A DNA stretch of 64,000 nucleotides from Streptomyces canus (GTDB lineage: Bacteria; Actinomycetota; Actinomycetes; Streptomycetales; Streptomycetaceae). This document shows positions 16,287 to 25,379 of this stretch, in pieces. The stretch's first letter is position 1, and each line of letters begins with the position of its first letter. A program made the translations under genes and the position numbers. The stretch covers positions 6,448,001-6,512,000 of the forward strand of contig NZ_JAUSWW010000001.1 in the NCBI RefSeq assembly GCF_030815415.1, written 5' to 3'. Under the pieces are notes generated by a model. It searched no databases. It was not told the DNA's origin and saw nothing but the letters and a program-made list of their open reading frames with translations.

Positions 16287-16793
16287 ATGGACGAAGGAGA
16301 GCCTGGACTGCGGGTTGTGCATCAGCTACGTGCCATCACTGTCGAACTCGACCTGCTCGGAGCCGAGTTCGCGCAACGCAACAGCCTGCACCCGACCGAC
16401 CTGCGTGCCCTGATCTGCCTGTTGGATGCCGCTCGGGCGGACACGCTCGCGACGCCCGGCTGGCTCGGGCGGCAGCTCGGCCTGAACTCTGCGGGCACCA
16501 CAGCCCTTGTCGACCGGCTCGAGCGGCTTGGCCACGTGCGGCGCACACGCGACAGCCGCGACCGACGCCGTGTGCTGCTCGAGGTTGATGAACGGGCAGT
16601 CACCCTCGGACAGTCGTTCTTCGGACCGCTGATCGCGGAGGTCGTCGCTGCCACGAGGGCCTTCTCCGACACGGAGCTGGCAACAATCCAGCGCTTTCTG
16701 CTGAACGCGCACGAGGTCGTCGCCGCACAGCGAGACCCTTCGAGCTTGCTCACCCGAAGTCCCGTGTCGCAGAAGAAGCAACTGCGACGGTAG
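16287..16793 (+). CDS. MarR-family transcriptional regulator
   Basis: A protein of 168 residues from ATG 16287, with GGAAGGG about 8 nt ahead; a longer reading from a TTG at 16239 would place the start inside the operator. The winged-helix core is visible: RNSLHPTDLRALICLLDAA, then recognition-helix region TPGWLGRQLGLNSAGTTALV and wing DRLERLGHVRRTRDSRDRR, where the D-x-R-D-x-R-R pattern is the MarR signature. It should act as a dimer, released from DNA by a small ligand, most likely a substrate or product of the divergent hydrolase. Confidence 0.9.
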   Translation: MDEGEPGLRVVHQLRAITVELDLLGAEFAQRNSLHPTDLRALICLLDAARADTLATPGWLGRQLGLNSAGTTALVDRLERLGHVRRTRDSRDRRRVLLEVDERAVTLGQSFFGPLIAEVVAATRAFSDTELATIQRFLLNAHEVVAAQRDPSSLLTRSPVSQKKQLRR

Positions 16794-16846
16794 GGGTCCT
16801 TGGCGTGGGAGCCGTTCGAGCCAGGAGCGAAGAAGGGTGGAGAAGA

Positions 16847-16873
16847 GAGCAGGTGCCGCCAGGGCGCCTGCTC
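16847..16873 (+). terminator. Hairpin terminator after marR-type gene
   Basis: Stem GAGCAGGTGCC against GGCGCCTGCTC (11 bp, one G-U) with a 5-nt loop, followed by AGTTTGT. It lies 54 nt after the regulator stop. Confidence 0.65.
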
Positions 16874-17419
16874 AGTTTGTCTCCGACGCACCGTTTGAAA
16901 CGTGCTGACCAGACACTTCTCTGTGCAGAGTCCCCATGAGGCGGGAGATGTGAGACCTCCTGGGGGACGCAGTGGGATGGAGCCGCACAGGGTGAGCCTG
17001 AAACAGGGGCAAAGGCCGCGACAAGCGAAAAGTCAGCCGCATGCAACCTTGCGACGGGCTGGGAATGGCGCCTGATCTGCGGAAAATCGGCGCCCGGCGG
17101 GGCACCGACAGCATCTGTACGGCCTCGTGCCGGGCGTGAGCTGGTGCTTTCCGGGACGGTGGCGGTACCGCGGGTGCGGCGGCGCCGTCGTGGGGGTGGT
17201 TCCCGGTGACGGCCCCGAGTGGAACGCCGCACAGTGAGTCTGCGGGTGTCCGGCCGCCTCGCTCTGGACACCGGCGCGCCAGCCGCTCCCGCAGCGGCGC
17301 CCAAATCCGGGGACGAGTACGGCGAAGCCGTTGCAGGAGTTCACGGCGGAATCGCACGACCTGTTTCGCCCTGCAGGGTGGGGCGGATGTCGTGAGCGCG
17401 ACGCTGTGGAGGGCCTTCC
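16874..17419. other. Non-coding or decayed DNA at the edge of the accessory patch
   Basis: About 550 bp without a convincing gene. The long minus-strand open frames are Arg/Pro/Ser-rich and run into the antisense of the Rhs gene; codon use does not support them. It probably marks the left junction where the N-terminal part of the Rhs gene was lost. Confidence 0.4.
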
Positions 17420-20300
17420 ATGCGCGGCGCGATGCCGGACAGTGTCCCGCTTCAGACTAGGCACGGGCAGCAGACGGTGGTTCTGACGCGTCCACTTCTC
17501 AATCGATTGAGTGGAGACCTGTTTAGGAGGGACCTCTTCCTCTCCGGCACCCTCACCTACGACGACGCCACCCGTACCACCACCGTCACCAACTCCCGTG
17601 GCCACAGCACCCGATACGAGCACAACGCCGCCTACCGCCTCATCCGCGAGACCAATGCGCTTGGCCACACCGTCAACCAGGAGTGGGACGCCGCGAACCG
17701 CCTGGCGGCCGTCACCGACGCGCTCGGGAACACCACCCGCTACCGCTACGACGAATTCGGGCGCGCCGTGGCCGTCATCCGCGCGGACGGCGGTGAGACG
17801 CGCGCCGAGTACAACCACCTCGGCCTGCCGGTCACAGCGGCCGACCCAGGGGGCATCCTCTGGCGTTACACATACGACGACCGCGGCAACCGTACGGCCA
17901 TCACCGACGCCGCCGGTGCGACCACTCGCTTCTCCTGCAACGAGCGCGGTCACCTGACGTCCATCGTCGACCCGTTGGGGAACCGCACGCGTATCCGGTG
18001 CAACAGTGCCGGTCTGCCCCTGGTGACAACCGATCCTCTGGGAGCGGAAACCCACTGTGAGCGAGATGCTTTCGGTCGCACGATCAGCCTGGCCGATCCG
18101 CTCGGCAACGTGACCCGCTTCGAATGGACCGTGGAGGGCAAGCCCACCCGCCGGACCGCCCCGGACGGCAGCAGTCAGACGTGGGTGTACGACGGGGAGG
18201 GCAACTGCACCGCCCATACCGACCCGCAGGGTGCGGTGCACCGCTTCGAGTACACCCATTTCGACCTTCCTGCGGCTCGCACCGGCCCGGACGGAGTGCG
18301 GCACGCCTTCACCCACGACTCCGAACAGCGCCTCACCCAGGTCACCAACTCGCTGGGACAGTCCTGGAGTTACGAATACGGCCTCGCCGGACACCTCATC
18401 GCCGAGACGGACTTCGACGACCGCACCCTGCACTACGTCCACGACCTCGCAGGTCGTCTCGTCGCCCGCACCAACGTGCTCGGTCACACCGTCCGCTTCG
18501 AGCGCGACGTGCTCGGACAGATCACCCGGCAGACGAACGACGGCAAGGTCAGCAGCTTCACCTACACGGCTCGTGGTGATCTCGCCACGGCCACGACGTC
18601 CGACGCGACCGTGGTCCGGGACCACGACGATGTCGGCCGCCTGCGTTCCGAAACCGTCAACGGGCGCACCATCACGTACGAGTACGACGTCCTGGGACGC
18701 CGTACTCGGCGCACGACGCCTGCCGGCATGGCGAGCACCTGGAGCTACGACGCGGCGGGCAACTGCACCGAGCGCACCAGCGCAGGCCGAACCGTCACGT
18801 TAGACCGGGACCCGGTGGGCCGGGAACTGAGCCGCCACTTCGGCGACACCCTCACCGTGCCGAGCACCTTCGACGCGCTCGGCCGCCTGACCACGCAGGC
18901 AGTGACAGACCGCACCAGTGGCCACAAGCTCCAAAGACGCGCCTACTCCTACCGCGCCGACGGCCACCTCATCGCGATCGAAGACCAACTGACCGGCACC
19001 AGCGACTTCGACCTCGATGCCGCGGGCCGCGTGACGGCCGTCCGTGCGGCGGGCTGGAGCGAGCGCTACGCCTTATGACGATGCGGGCAACCAGACCGAT
19101 GCCGCGTGGCCCGCCACACACCCGGGCCACGACGCCACCGGCTCACGCGCGTACACAGGCACCCGCATCACCCGGGCCGGAAACGTCCGCTACGAACACG
19201 ACGCGGCGGGCCGCATCACCCAACGCCAGAAGACCCGCCTGTCTCGCAAACCCGATACCTGGCGTTACATCTGGGACGGCGAAGACCACCTCGTCGCCGC
19301 GGTCACCCCGGACGGCACCCGCTGGAGATACAGATACGACGCCCTCGGTCGCCGTATCGCCAAGCAACGCCTGGCCGCTGACGGCGAAACCGTCGTGGAG
19401 CAGACCGACTTCACCTGGGACGGCGTCGTCCTGTGCGAACAGAGCACCACCGGCACGGAGTCGCCCGACCGCGTCACACTCACCTGGGACCACGAGGGCC
19501 CGCACCCGATCACGCAGACGGAACGCTTCACCGCCCTCGACGCGCCTCAGTCCGAGATCGGCTCCCGCTGCTTCGCGATCGTCACCGATGTCGTCGGCAC
19601 GCCCCGTGAACTCGTCGACGAGACCGGCGACATAGCCTGGCGCAGCCGTAACACGCTGTAGGGCGCCACGACTTGGGCTGCCGACAACGCGGCGTACATG
19701 CCACTGCGCTTTCCGGGCCAGTACTGCGACCCGGAAACAGAACTCCATTACAACTACTTCCGCCACTACGATCCCGAGACAGCCCGCTACCTCACTGCCG
19801 ACCCGCTGGGCCTCGCTCCGTCCCCCAACCCGGTCGCCTACGTCACCAACCCGCACAGCTGGACCGACCCCTTGGGCCTCGCCCCGTGCAAGGTGGACGG
19901 GGAAATAGCCGGGCTCGATCCGTACGCCGGCACCAAGGAGGCCGCACAGCTGCTGCGCGATGCCGGTGTCCCCCGCGCATTCCGGATCCAGGTCATGCAG
20001 TCCTTCGAAGAGGGCACGATCAGCGTGCGCCGGGCCGGTAACAATGACTACGGAATGCGCTTCTACGACAACGAGGGTGCCTGGGCGCGCGGACGCTATC
20101 TGACCACGCAGTGGCCTGCAACACGCGAGGAGATCGCCGTCAAGGCGTCATGGAACCAATTCACGTTCCTCAAACAATGGAAGATCCGCCCAGGCGCCCC
20201 CATCATTGAAGGCCGAGTCGGGCCGCAGGGCATTGGATATCCTGGCGGCGGAAAACAGACGTATGTACTGAACCCCGATGCAGATCTGCTGGAGCCGTAA
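17420..20300 (+). pseudogene. Rhs/YD-repeat polymorphic toxin gene, truncated and broken twice
   Basis: The first block (17420-19078) encodes about 550 residues of tandem YD repeats (RYEHNAAYRLIRETNALGHT, YRYDEFGRAV, TYEYDVLGRRTRRT). It begins in mid-repeat without the large N-terminal export and beta-propeller parts, so the 5' portion is missing. Near 19073 an extra T (GCCTTATGACG where GCC TAT GAC GAT is needed for Y-D-D) shifts the frame; the repeats continue from 19044 in the next frame. At 19659-19661 a TAG replaces the tryptophan codon expected in RNTLWG before TTWAADNAAYMPLRFPGQY. The core end then follows, with YDPETARYLTADPLGL and PHSWTDPLGLAP, and the variable tail. Apart from these lesions the sequence is well preserved, suggesting recent decay. 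Confidence 0.85.
19698..20300 (+). CDS. Detached Rhs core end with toxin-like C-terminal tail
   Basis: This is the last part of the Rhs gene and is open from an in-frame ATG after the TAG codon, giving 200 residues. Residues 1-62 are the end of the Rhs core, closing with the DPLGLAP cleavage/junction motif. The remaining 138 residues are the variable tail: a helical start (TKEAAQLLRDAGVPRAFRIQ), then a beta-rich part (GMRFYDNEGAWARGRYLTT, KQWKIRPGAPIIEGRVGPQ) and GYPGGGKQTYVLNPDADLLE. The GxPGGGxQ-Y ending resembles TNT/NAD-glycohydrolase or ADP-ribosyl-type toxins, but I cannot confirm the family. Whether it is translated independently is unknown; no strong ribosome site precedes the ATG. 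Confidence 0.5.
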   Translation: MPLRFPGQYCDPETELHYNYFRHYDPETARYLTADPLGLAPSPNPVAYVTNPHSWTDPLGLAPCKVDGEIAGLDPYAGTKEAAQLLRDAGVPRAFRIQVMQSFEEGTISVRRAGNNDYGMRFYDNEGAWARGRYLTTQWPATREEIAVKASWNQFTFLKQWKIRPGAPIIEGRVGPQGIGYPGGGKQTYVLNPDADLLEP

Positions 20301-20593
20301 TGCCCGAAGCACCCGTACAGAAATCTCTCGCCGTGATTACGCGAGCCTTGCACGGGATCGACGAGGAACTGGACCGGCATGCCGCAGGTCAGGGTCGTGT
20401 GAGCAGCGCCAAGCAGCTCGCCTCGATCCGAGCGCAGCTTTCGCAGATGGAGCTCCAGCTCTCATCCCCGGAGCTGCCGCCCCGTACGGAGCGCCTGCGG
20501 GGCGTCGGCCGTGTCATCGCGGATTCCTGGCCGTATGACAGCCCGCTGGGCAGCACGATTCTGGAGGCGGAGCAGCTTTACCTCAAAGCCTGA
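20300..20593 (+). CDS. Candidate immunity protein for the Rhs tail
   Basis: A 97-residue acidic-to-neutral, helix-rich protein (VITRALHGIDEELDRHAA, SAKQLASIRAQLSQMELQL) without signal or membrane segment. Its ATG shares one base with the TAA stop of the Rhs tail, exactly where immunity genes sit in polymorphic toxin loci. I do not recognise its family. The role as cognate immunity protein is inferred from position, size and lack of export signal. It appears intact although the toxin gene upstream is broken. Confidence 0.6.
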   Translation: MPEAPVQKSLAVITRALHGIDEELDRHAAGQGRVSSAKQLASIRAQLSQMELQLSSPELPPRTERLRGVGRVIADSWPYDSPLGSTILEAEQLYLKA

Positions 20594-20764
20594 ACTCTGC
20601 GCCCTTCGGCTTGCTGCAGCGTGGTTTCGGGAGCAACTTCTGGCCACATCTACGGACTTGGTCATCGCAACATCCCTCCAGTGCTTGATCAAGTTCCATA
20701 GGTGTCCGGATCGTTGGTGATGCCCCAGGAGGGGGAGTGCTCGTTGGGGACCAGCCCGTCTCAT

Positions 20765-21130
20765 CGCGACGCGCCGGCATCTGCTCTCCGCGGTCACTCA
20801 CGGCACCGTCATGACCCTCGCCCAGGTGGAGGTCGGCGCGAAGACGAACGAAACCACACACTTCCGTCCGCTGTCGGCACCGTCATCACCTTCGACGCCC
20901 TGCACTCGGTCAAGGCGAACATCTCCTGGCTGGTCGAGACCAAGAAGGCCCACTACATCGCCGTGATCAAGACCAACCAGCCCACTGCCCACCATCAGCT
21001 CGCGGCCCTGCCCTGGCGGGACATCCCCGTCCAGCACACCGCCTCCGGGGCCGGACACGGCCTCCGCGAGTCCCGCTCGATCAAAACCTGCGGGATCGCC
21101 GACGAACTCGGCGGAAGCGCCTTTCCCCGC
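20765..21130 (+). pseudogene. ISAs1-family transposase remnant
   Basis: Out-of-frame pieces match the DDE transposase of ISAs1-like elements. First comes RHLLSAVTHGTVMTLAQVEV plus GAKTNETTHFRP; then, after an apparent small deletion, GTVITFDALHSVKANISW followed by LVETKKAHYIAVIKTNQPT and further conserved residues up to SIKTCGIADELGG. Both ends are missing: no inverted terminal repeats, no N-terminal domain, and the C-terminus stops at the junction with an unrelated fragment. It is not mobile. Confidence 0.8.
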
Positions 21131-21236
21131 GCCCGCCAACCTCACCCCCACCGACGCCAACGGGCAGATCAGCATCTACCACAACAACGACGGCACCGCC
21201 GACGTCATCGTCGACACCAGCGGCTACTGCACTTGA
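21131..21236 (+). pseudogene. C-terminal scrap of a surface/secreted beta-repeat protein
   Basis: In a frame different from the transposase remnant, about 35 residues read APANLTPTDANGQISIYHN and then NDGTADVIVDTSGYCT followed by TGA. The VDVIVD..GYY/C ending is a familiar C-terminal motif of Streptomyces secreted repeat proteins. It has no start and abuts the transposase remnant, so it marks a deletion fusion. Confidence 0.6.
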
Positions 21237-21350
21237 CACACCCACCACCGCGCCGTGCGTGAGGAGATCAAGCGGGCCTGGGGCGGAGAGCACGCTCCCG
21301 GCCTTCGCACGGACAAGTCGTGGTTCACAGTGATCGGTGGACCGTGGGAT

Positions 21351-21404
21351 AAAAAGCCCTCCAGGGCAACAAAAAACCCTCCGCAAGTGATCTTGCGAAG
21401 GGTT
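21351..21404 (-). terminator. Tandem intrinsic terminators downstream of tRNA-Arg
   Basis: Read leftward, the first hairpin has arms AACCCTTCGCAAG and CTTGCGGAGGGTT (21404-21375, one mismatch, loop ATCA) and runs into six T. The second, GCCCT-GG-AGGGC (21367-21356), is followed at once by five T (21355-21351). Two consecutive T-tract terminators in such GC-rich DNA are distinctive. Confidence 0.85.
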
Positions 21405-21433
21405 GGAAAGGGGCTCTGACATGCATAAACGCG

Positions 21434-21506
21434 CGCCCCCGGCAGGACTCGAACCTGCGGCCAAGCGCTTAGAAGGCGCCTGCTCTATCCACTGAGCTAC
21501 GGGGGC
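21434..21506 (-). tRNA. tRNA-Arg (anticodon TCT)
   Basis: The minus strand folds as a 73-nt cloverleaf: acceptor GCCCCCG/CGGGGGC, D-arm TAGCTCAGTGGATAGAGCA, anticodon loop CTTCTAA with anticodon TCT, and T-arm GCAGGTTCGAGTCCTGC. Discriminator G; the CCA end is not encoded. It reads AGA codons, very rare in this genome. tRNA-Arg genes are frequent integration sites and the decayed patch lies on its 3' side, but I found no second copy of the tRNA 3' end. Confidence 0.95.
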
Positions 21507-21562
21507 CGGTGTGGTGGCCTCGTACCTGGTGCCCGGGTGTGGGCTGATCCGTGACGTTGCCG

Positions 21563-21595
21563 GGGACAAGGATAGGGCTCCCGGATCCTTGTCCC
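21563..21595. repeat. 11-bp perfect inverted repeat upstream of tRNA-Arg
   Basis: Arms GGGACAAGGAT and ATCCTTGTCCC with an 11-nt loop, about 60 nt upstream of the tRNA 5' end. Read leftward it contains TATCCT, which could serve as the tRNA promoter -10. The rest of 21507-21827 shows nothing else I can name. Confidence 0.6.
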
Positions 21596-21830
21596 TGCTG
21601 CTTCGCCTCCGTGGCTCAATGTGGAGGTTCGGTGAAGCGGTCCTGATAATCGCAGGCAGGTACGAATCGTGCATCGCTTTTGGCGTCTCGCGCCCCGGGT
21701 GTTGTGCACTCGTTATGCCTGGACTGTGCCGTTGTCCCAGTCGTCCCTTCCGTCCCCTTGTGTTCTATCGGCGCGCAGACATGGCCATATGCTTCAGAAA
21801 TCACCTAAAATTGGGCATTCTTCACATGTG

Positions 21831-23435
21831 GTGACCTTGGACGTACGGCCTCAGCTGCTCGACGCACTCTCCGCCCTGCGCGACCGTGTCGCCGCCGCAC
21901 GCTTCCCGCTGCCCCTTGCGGGGGCTCCACGCGCGCGTGCCAACCGCGACGAACTGCTCGCCCAGCTCGACGACTATCTGGTGCCCCGGTTGAGGGAACC
22001 CGAAGCGCCCTTGCTGGCCGTCGTGGGGGGCTCGACGGGCGCCGGCAAGTCGACCCTCGTCAACTCCCTTGTGGGCAGACGGGTCAGCGAGGCGGGCGTA
22101 CTGCGGCCGACCACGCGGACACCCGTGCTGGTGTGCCATCCGGAGGACCATCACTGGTTCAGCGGAATGCGCGTGCTGCCCGACCTCACGCGCGTGTGGG
22201 TGCCGCACCGGGACGGGAGCGACGAACTCCTGCTGCCCGGCGAGGATCCCGCGCGCGTGCTGCGCGTCGAGACCGCCGACAGCCTCCCGCCCGGCCTCGC
22301 CCTCCTCGACGCACCCGACGTCGACTCCCTCGTCGCCGACAACCGCACCCTGGCCGCCGAACTCATCTGCGCGGCCGACATCTGGGTCATGGTCACCACG
22401 GCGGCCCGGTACGCCGACGCCGTCCCCTGGCATCTCCTGCGTACCGCCAAGGAGTACAACGCCGCCCTCGTGACCGTCCTCGACCGGGTGCCGCACCAGG
22501 TCGTCTCCGAGGTCTCCCGCCAGTACGGGGCGCTGCTCACCAAGGCCGGACTCGGCGAGGTACCGCGCTTCACCGTGCCCGAGCTCCCCGAGTCGGCATG
22601 GGGCGGCGGACTGCTGCCGGCCACCGCCGTCGCACCGCTCAGGGCCTGGCTCGTCCACCAGGCCCAGGACCCGGCCGCCCGGCAGCGCACCCTGGGCCGC
22701 ACCGCCCACGGCGTCCTCGACTCGCTCAAGGCCCGGATGCCCGAGCTGGCCAGCGCCGCAGCCGCCCAGTACGCGGCCGCGCTGCGGCTCACCGCCGCCG
22801 TCGACGGGGCGTACGACAGCGAGCACACCCGCGTGCGAGGACGGCTGCAGGCGGGCGCCGTACTCGCCGGGGACGCGCTCAAGCGGTGGCGCGCGTTCCC
22901 GCTCGACTGCTCCGGCGCAGAGCTTCTCGACGCGCTCACGGGGAGCCTCGCCGCGCTCCTGTTGTGCGCCGTCAGCGCCGCCGACGAGCGCGTCGACGAG
23001 GCCTGGCGGCGCGAACCGGCGGCGGGCGCACCCGAGCTGGCCGGCCGGGACCCGGCGCCGGAGAGCGCCGAACACCGGATCGGGATGGCCGTACGACGGT
23101 GGCGGCGCGAGCTCGAGGAGTTCGCCGAGGAGGAGGTGCGCGACCTCGACCGCAGCGTCGCGCCCGACCCCGAGGTGATCGCCGCGCTCGTCGCCACCGC
23201 GCTGCTGGGCGGCCGCCGGGCGCGCTCCGCGGGCGAGGGGCTCGCCGAGCGGATCGGGGCGCACGGCGCGCTCAGGCTCCGCGACCGGGGCGGACGACTG
23301 CTCACCGAGCACGTGGACCAGGTGGTCCAGACGGAACGCGAGCGCCGGCTCGCGCCGCTCGACGCCCTCGACGTACACCCCGAGCCGCAGGCCGAACTCA
23401 TCGCCGCGCTGTCCGTACTGCAGAAGGAGAGGTGA
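21831..23435 (+). CDS. dynA: Dynamin-like GTPase, DynA type
   Basis: A protein of about 534 residues. A G1/P-loop GGSTGAGKST lies at residues 66-75, RPTTRTPV follows as the switch-I region, LLDAPDVDS as the G3 motif (D-x-x-G variant, glycine replaced) and VTVLDRV as the G4 region. The C-terminal half is helical and Glu/Arg-rich, without a membrane segment. In Streptomyces, two adjacent dynamin-like genes act at sporulation septa, where DynA and DynB stabilise FtsZ rings; the pairing with a membrane-bound partner and ssbB supports that identity. The start is uncertain: GTG 21831 or 21828 has no clear ribosome site, and an in-frame ATG at 21789 would add 14 residues. Confidence 0.75.
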   Translation: MTLDVRPQLLDALSALRDRVAAARFPLPLAGAPRARANRDELLAQLDDYLVPRLREPEAPLLAVVGGSTGAGKSTLVNSLVGRRVSEAGVLRPTTRTPVLVCHPEDHHWFSGMRVLPDLTRVWVPHRDGSDELLLPGEDPARVLRVETADSLPPGLALLDAPDVDSLVADNRTLAAELICAADIWVMVTTAARYADAVPWHLLRTAKEYNAALVTVLDRVPHQVVSEVSRQYGALLTKAGLGEVPRFTVPELPESAWGGGLLPATAVAPLRAWLVHQAQDPAARQRTLGRTAHGVLDSLKARMPELASAAAAQYAAALRLTAAVDGAYDSEHTRVRGRLQAGAVLAGDALKRWRAFPLDCSGAELLDALTGSLAALLLCAVSAADERVDEAWRREPAAGAPELAGRDPAPESAEHRIGMAVRRWRRELEEFAEEEVRDLDRSVAPDPEVIAALVATALLGGRRARSAGEGLAERIGAHGALRLRDRGGRLLTEHVDQVVQTERERRLAPLDALDVHPEPQAELIAALSVLQKER

Positions 23436-23438
23436 CCG

Positions 23439-25340
23439 GTGACCGCCGTCACTGACGAGGACCAGACCGATCACACGCAGGACGCCGTCTCCGAGGACGA
23501 GGACGGCACGCCGGCGCAGGACGAGGCCGTAAAGACCGGGGACGCCGTGGACCCCACGGAGGACGAGCCCGAGGAGCCGGACGATGAGCACGCGCGCGGG
23601 GAGGACCGCACGGACTCGTCGGACTCCTCGGACTCCTCGGACGCGTGGGACGACGGGCTGATCGCGCGGCGGGTCACCGACGCCGCCGCGGCGGAACCCG
23701 TCGCCGTGGTCGAGACCCGGGGTTCCGGCGCGCAGATCGCCGCGCCGCTCGCGTACGACGGACCGCTCAGGTCGCGGCTCGACGCGCTGCGCGAACTGGT
23801 GGGGCTCTCCCGGACCCGGCTCGACAGCCGGACGCTCGCCGAGGCGAGCAGGGTGCTCGACGAGGCCGCGGCGCGGCGCAGGCTGTCCGGGCAGCACACC
23901 GTCGTCGCCATCGCGGGCGCCACGGGCAGCGGCAAGTCGCAGCTGTTCAACACGCTGGCCGGAGTGACCATCTCGGAGACGGGCGTACGGCGTCCGACCA
24001 CCGCCGCGCCCATCGCGTGCAGTTGGAGCGACGGCGCGGCGAGCCTCATCGAGCGGCTCGGCATCCCGCCCCGGCTCAGGCGCCGCCCGGTGCAGAACGC
24101 CGAGATGGAGGCGCAGTTGCGCGGACTCGTCCTGGTGGACCTGCCCGACCACGACTCCGCGGCCGTACAGCACCGCGAGCACGTGGACCGCATCCTCGAC
24201 CTCGTCGACGCGGTCATCTGGGTCGTCGACCCCGAGAAGTACGCCGACGCCGTGCTGCACGAGCGGTACCTGCGGCCCATGGCGGGACACGCGGAGGTCA
24301 TGTTCGTCGTCCTCAACCAGATCGACCGGTTGCCCGGGGAGGCCACCGAGCAGGTCCTCGACGACCTGCGGCGGCTGCTCGACGAGGACGGGATCGCGCT
24401 GGGCGAGTACGGCGAACCGGGCGCGACCGTGCTCGCGCTGTCCGCGCTCACCGGCGACGGCGTGGGGGAACTGCGCGAGACGCTCGGCCAGTTCGTGACC
24501 GAGCGGCAGGCGCCGGGGCGCCGGATCTCGGCCGACGTGGACGCCGCCGCGTGGCGGCTGCGGTCCGTGTACGCCACCGGGCGGCGGACCGGGCTGAGCG
24601 AGGAGGCGCGGGACGAGTTCGCCGTGCGGCTCGCGGACGCGGTCGGTGCGACGGCGGCCGGCGAGGCGGCCGAGCGGGCGTGGCTGCGCAACGCCAACCG
24701 CGCGTGCGGAACGCCGTGGCTACGGCTGTGGCGGTGGCACCAGGACCGGCTCGAACCGCCCACCGGGCGTCTCCCGTTGCGCGCTCAGGCCGACGAGGAG
24801 GTCACCGCTCGGCAGCGTGTCGAGCAGGCGGTGCGGACGGTCGCCGACCGGGCCTCGGCCGGGCTCGCGCCGCCGTGGGCGCAGGCGGTGCGGGAGGCGG
24901 CCGCACGGGGCTCGCAGGGGCTGCCCGAGGCACTGGACGAGCTGGCCGCGCGCGCGGGGCTGCCGCCGGGGCGACCGCCGCGGCCGGGCTGGTGGCCGGC
25001 GGCCGTGTTCGCGCAGGCGTCCATGACGCTTCTCCAAGTCGTCGGCGGGCTGTGGCTGGTGGGCCAGATCGCCGGGTTCATGGCGCCGAACCTCGGTGTG
25101 CCGGTGCTGCTGATGGTGGTCGGGATCATCGGTGGGCCGCTCGTGGAGTGGAGCTGCCGGATGGCGGCGCGGGGGCCCGCACGGCGCTACGGGATGGAGG
25201 CGGAGCGGCGGCTCAGGGAGGCGGCGGCCGGGTGCGGGCGGGCCCGGGTGCTGGACCCGGTGGCGGCGGAGCTGTTGCGGTACCGGGAGGTCCGGGAGCA
25301 GTACGGGAGGGTGTTGGGGGTGGAGGCCGGGGTGCGGTGA
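23439..25340 (+). CDS. dynB: Membrane-anchored dynamin-like GTPase, DynB type
   Basis: A protein of 633 residues. A very acidic N-terminal tail (about residues 1-75, rich in Asp/Glu and DSSDSSDS repeats) precedes the GTPase domain with P-loop AGATGSGKSQLFN near residues 158-170, VRRPTTAAP as the switch, LVDLPDHDS (G3, DLPDHDS) and FVVLNQIDRL (G4, N-Q-I-D). Two hydrophobic helices near residues 525-575 (MTLLQVVGGLWLVGQIAGF and VPVLLMVVGIIGG) should anchor it, followed by a basic C-terminus. GGAGAGG precedes the GTG by 6 nt and the gap to dynA is 3 nt, so the two are one operon. The family role is septum stabilisation with FtsZ-ring proteins. Confidence 0.75.
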   Translation: MTAVTDEDQTDHTQDAVSEDEDGTPAQDEAVKTGDAVDPTEDEPEEPDDEHARGEDRTDSSDSSDSSDAWDDGLIARRVTDAAAAEPVAVVETRGSGAQIAAPLAYDGPLRSRLDALRELVGLSRTRLDSRTLAEASRVLDEAAARRRLSGQHTVVAIAGATGSGKSQLFNTLAGVTISETGVRRPTTAAPIACSWSDGAASLIERLGIPPRLRRRPVQNAEMEAQLRGLVLVDLPDHDSAAVQHREHVDRILDLVDAVIWVVDPEKYADAVLHERYLRPMAGHAEVMFVVLNQIDRLPGEATEQVLDDLRRLLDEDGIALGEYGEPGATVLALSALTGDGVGELRETLGQFVTERQAPGRRISADVDAAAWRLRSVYATGRRTGLSEEARDEFAVRLADAVGATAAGEAAERAWLRNANRACGTPWLRLWRWHQDRLEPPTGRLPLRAQADEEVTARQRVEQAVRTVADRASAGLAPPWAQAVREAAARGSQGLPEALDELAARAGLPPGRPPRPGWWPAAVFAQASMTLLQVVGGLWLVGQIAGFMAPNLGVPVLLMVVGIIGGPLVEWSCRMAARGPARRYGMEAERRLREAAAGCGRARVLDPVAAELLRYREVREQYGRVLGVEAGVR

Positions 25341-25344
25341 CGTG

Positions 25345-25379
25345 CCCCTCGGGGGCCTTCTAGAGGGCTTCTCGAGGGG
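25345..25379 (+). terminator. Possible terminator after dynB
   Basis: Arms CCCCTCG and CGAGGGG enclose a 21-nt loop directly after the dynB stop. No T-run follows; the evidence is modest. Confidence 0.35.

Noticed and set aside
17033..18625. Minus-strand open frame of 530 codons across the Rhs gene
   Set aside because: Antisense of YD repeats; the repeating Val/Gly/Asp pattern derives from the repeat periodicity on the other strand.
21434..21506. att site at the tRNA-Arg 3' end
   Set aside because: The neighbourhood suggests past integration, but no second copy of the tRNA 3' segment or an integrase gene is visible in the window.
21822..24290. Minus-strand open frame of 822 codons opposite dynA/dynB
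   Set aside because: Dynamin motifs on the plus strand are intact and codon bias favours the plus frames.
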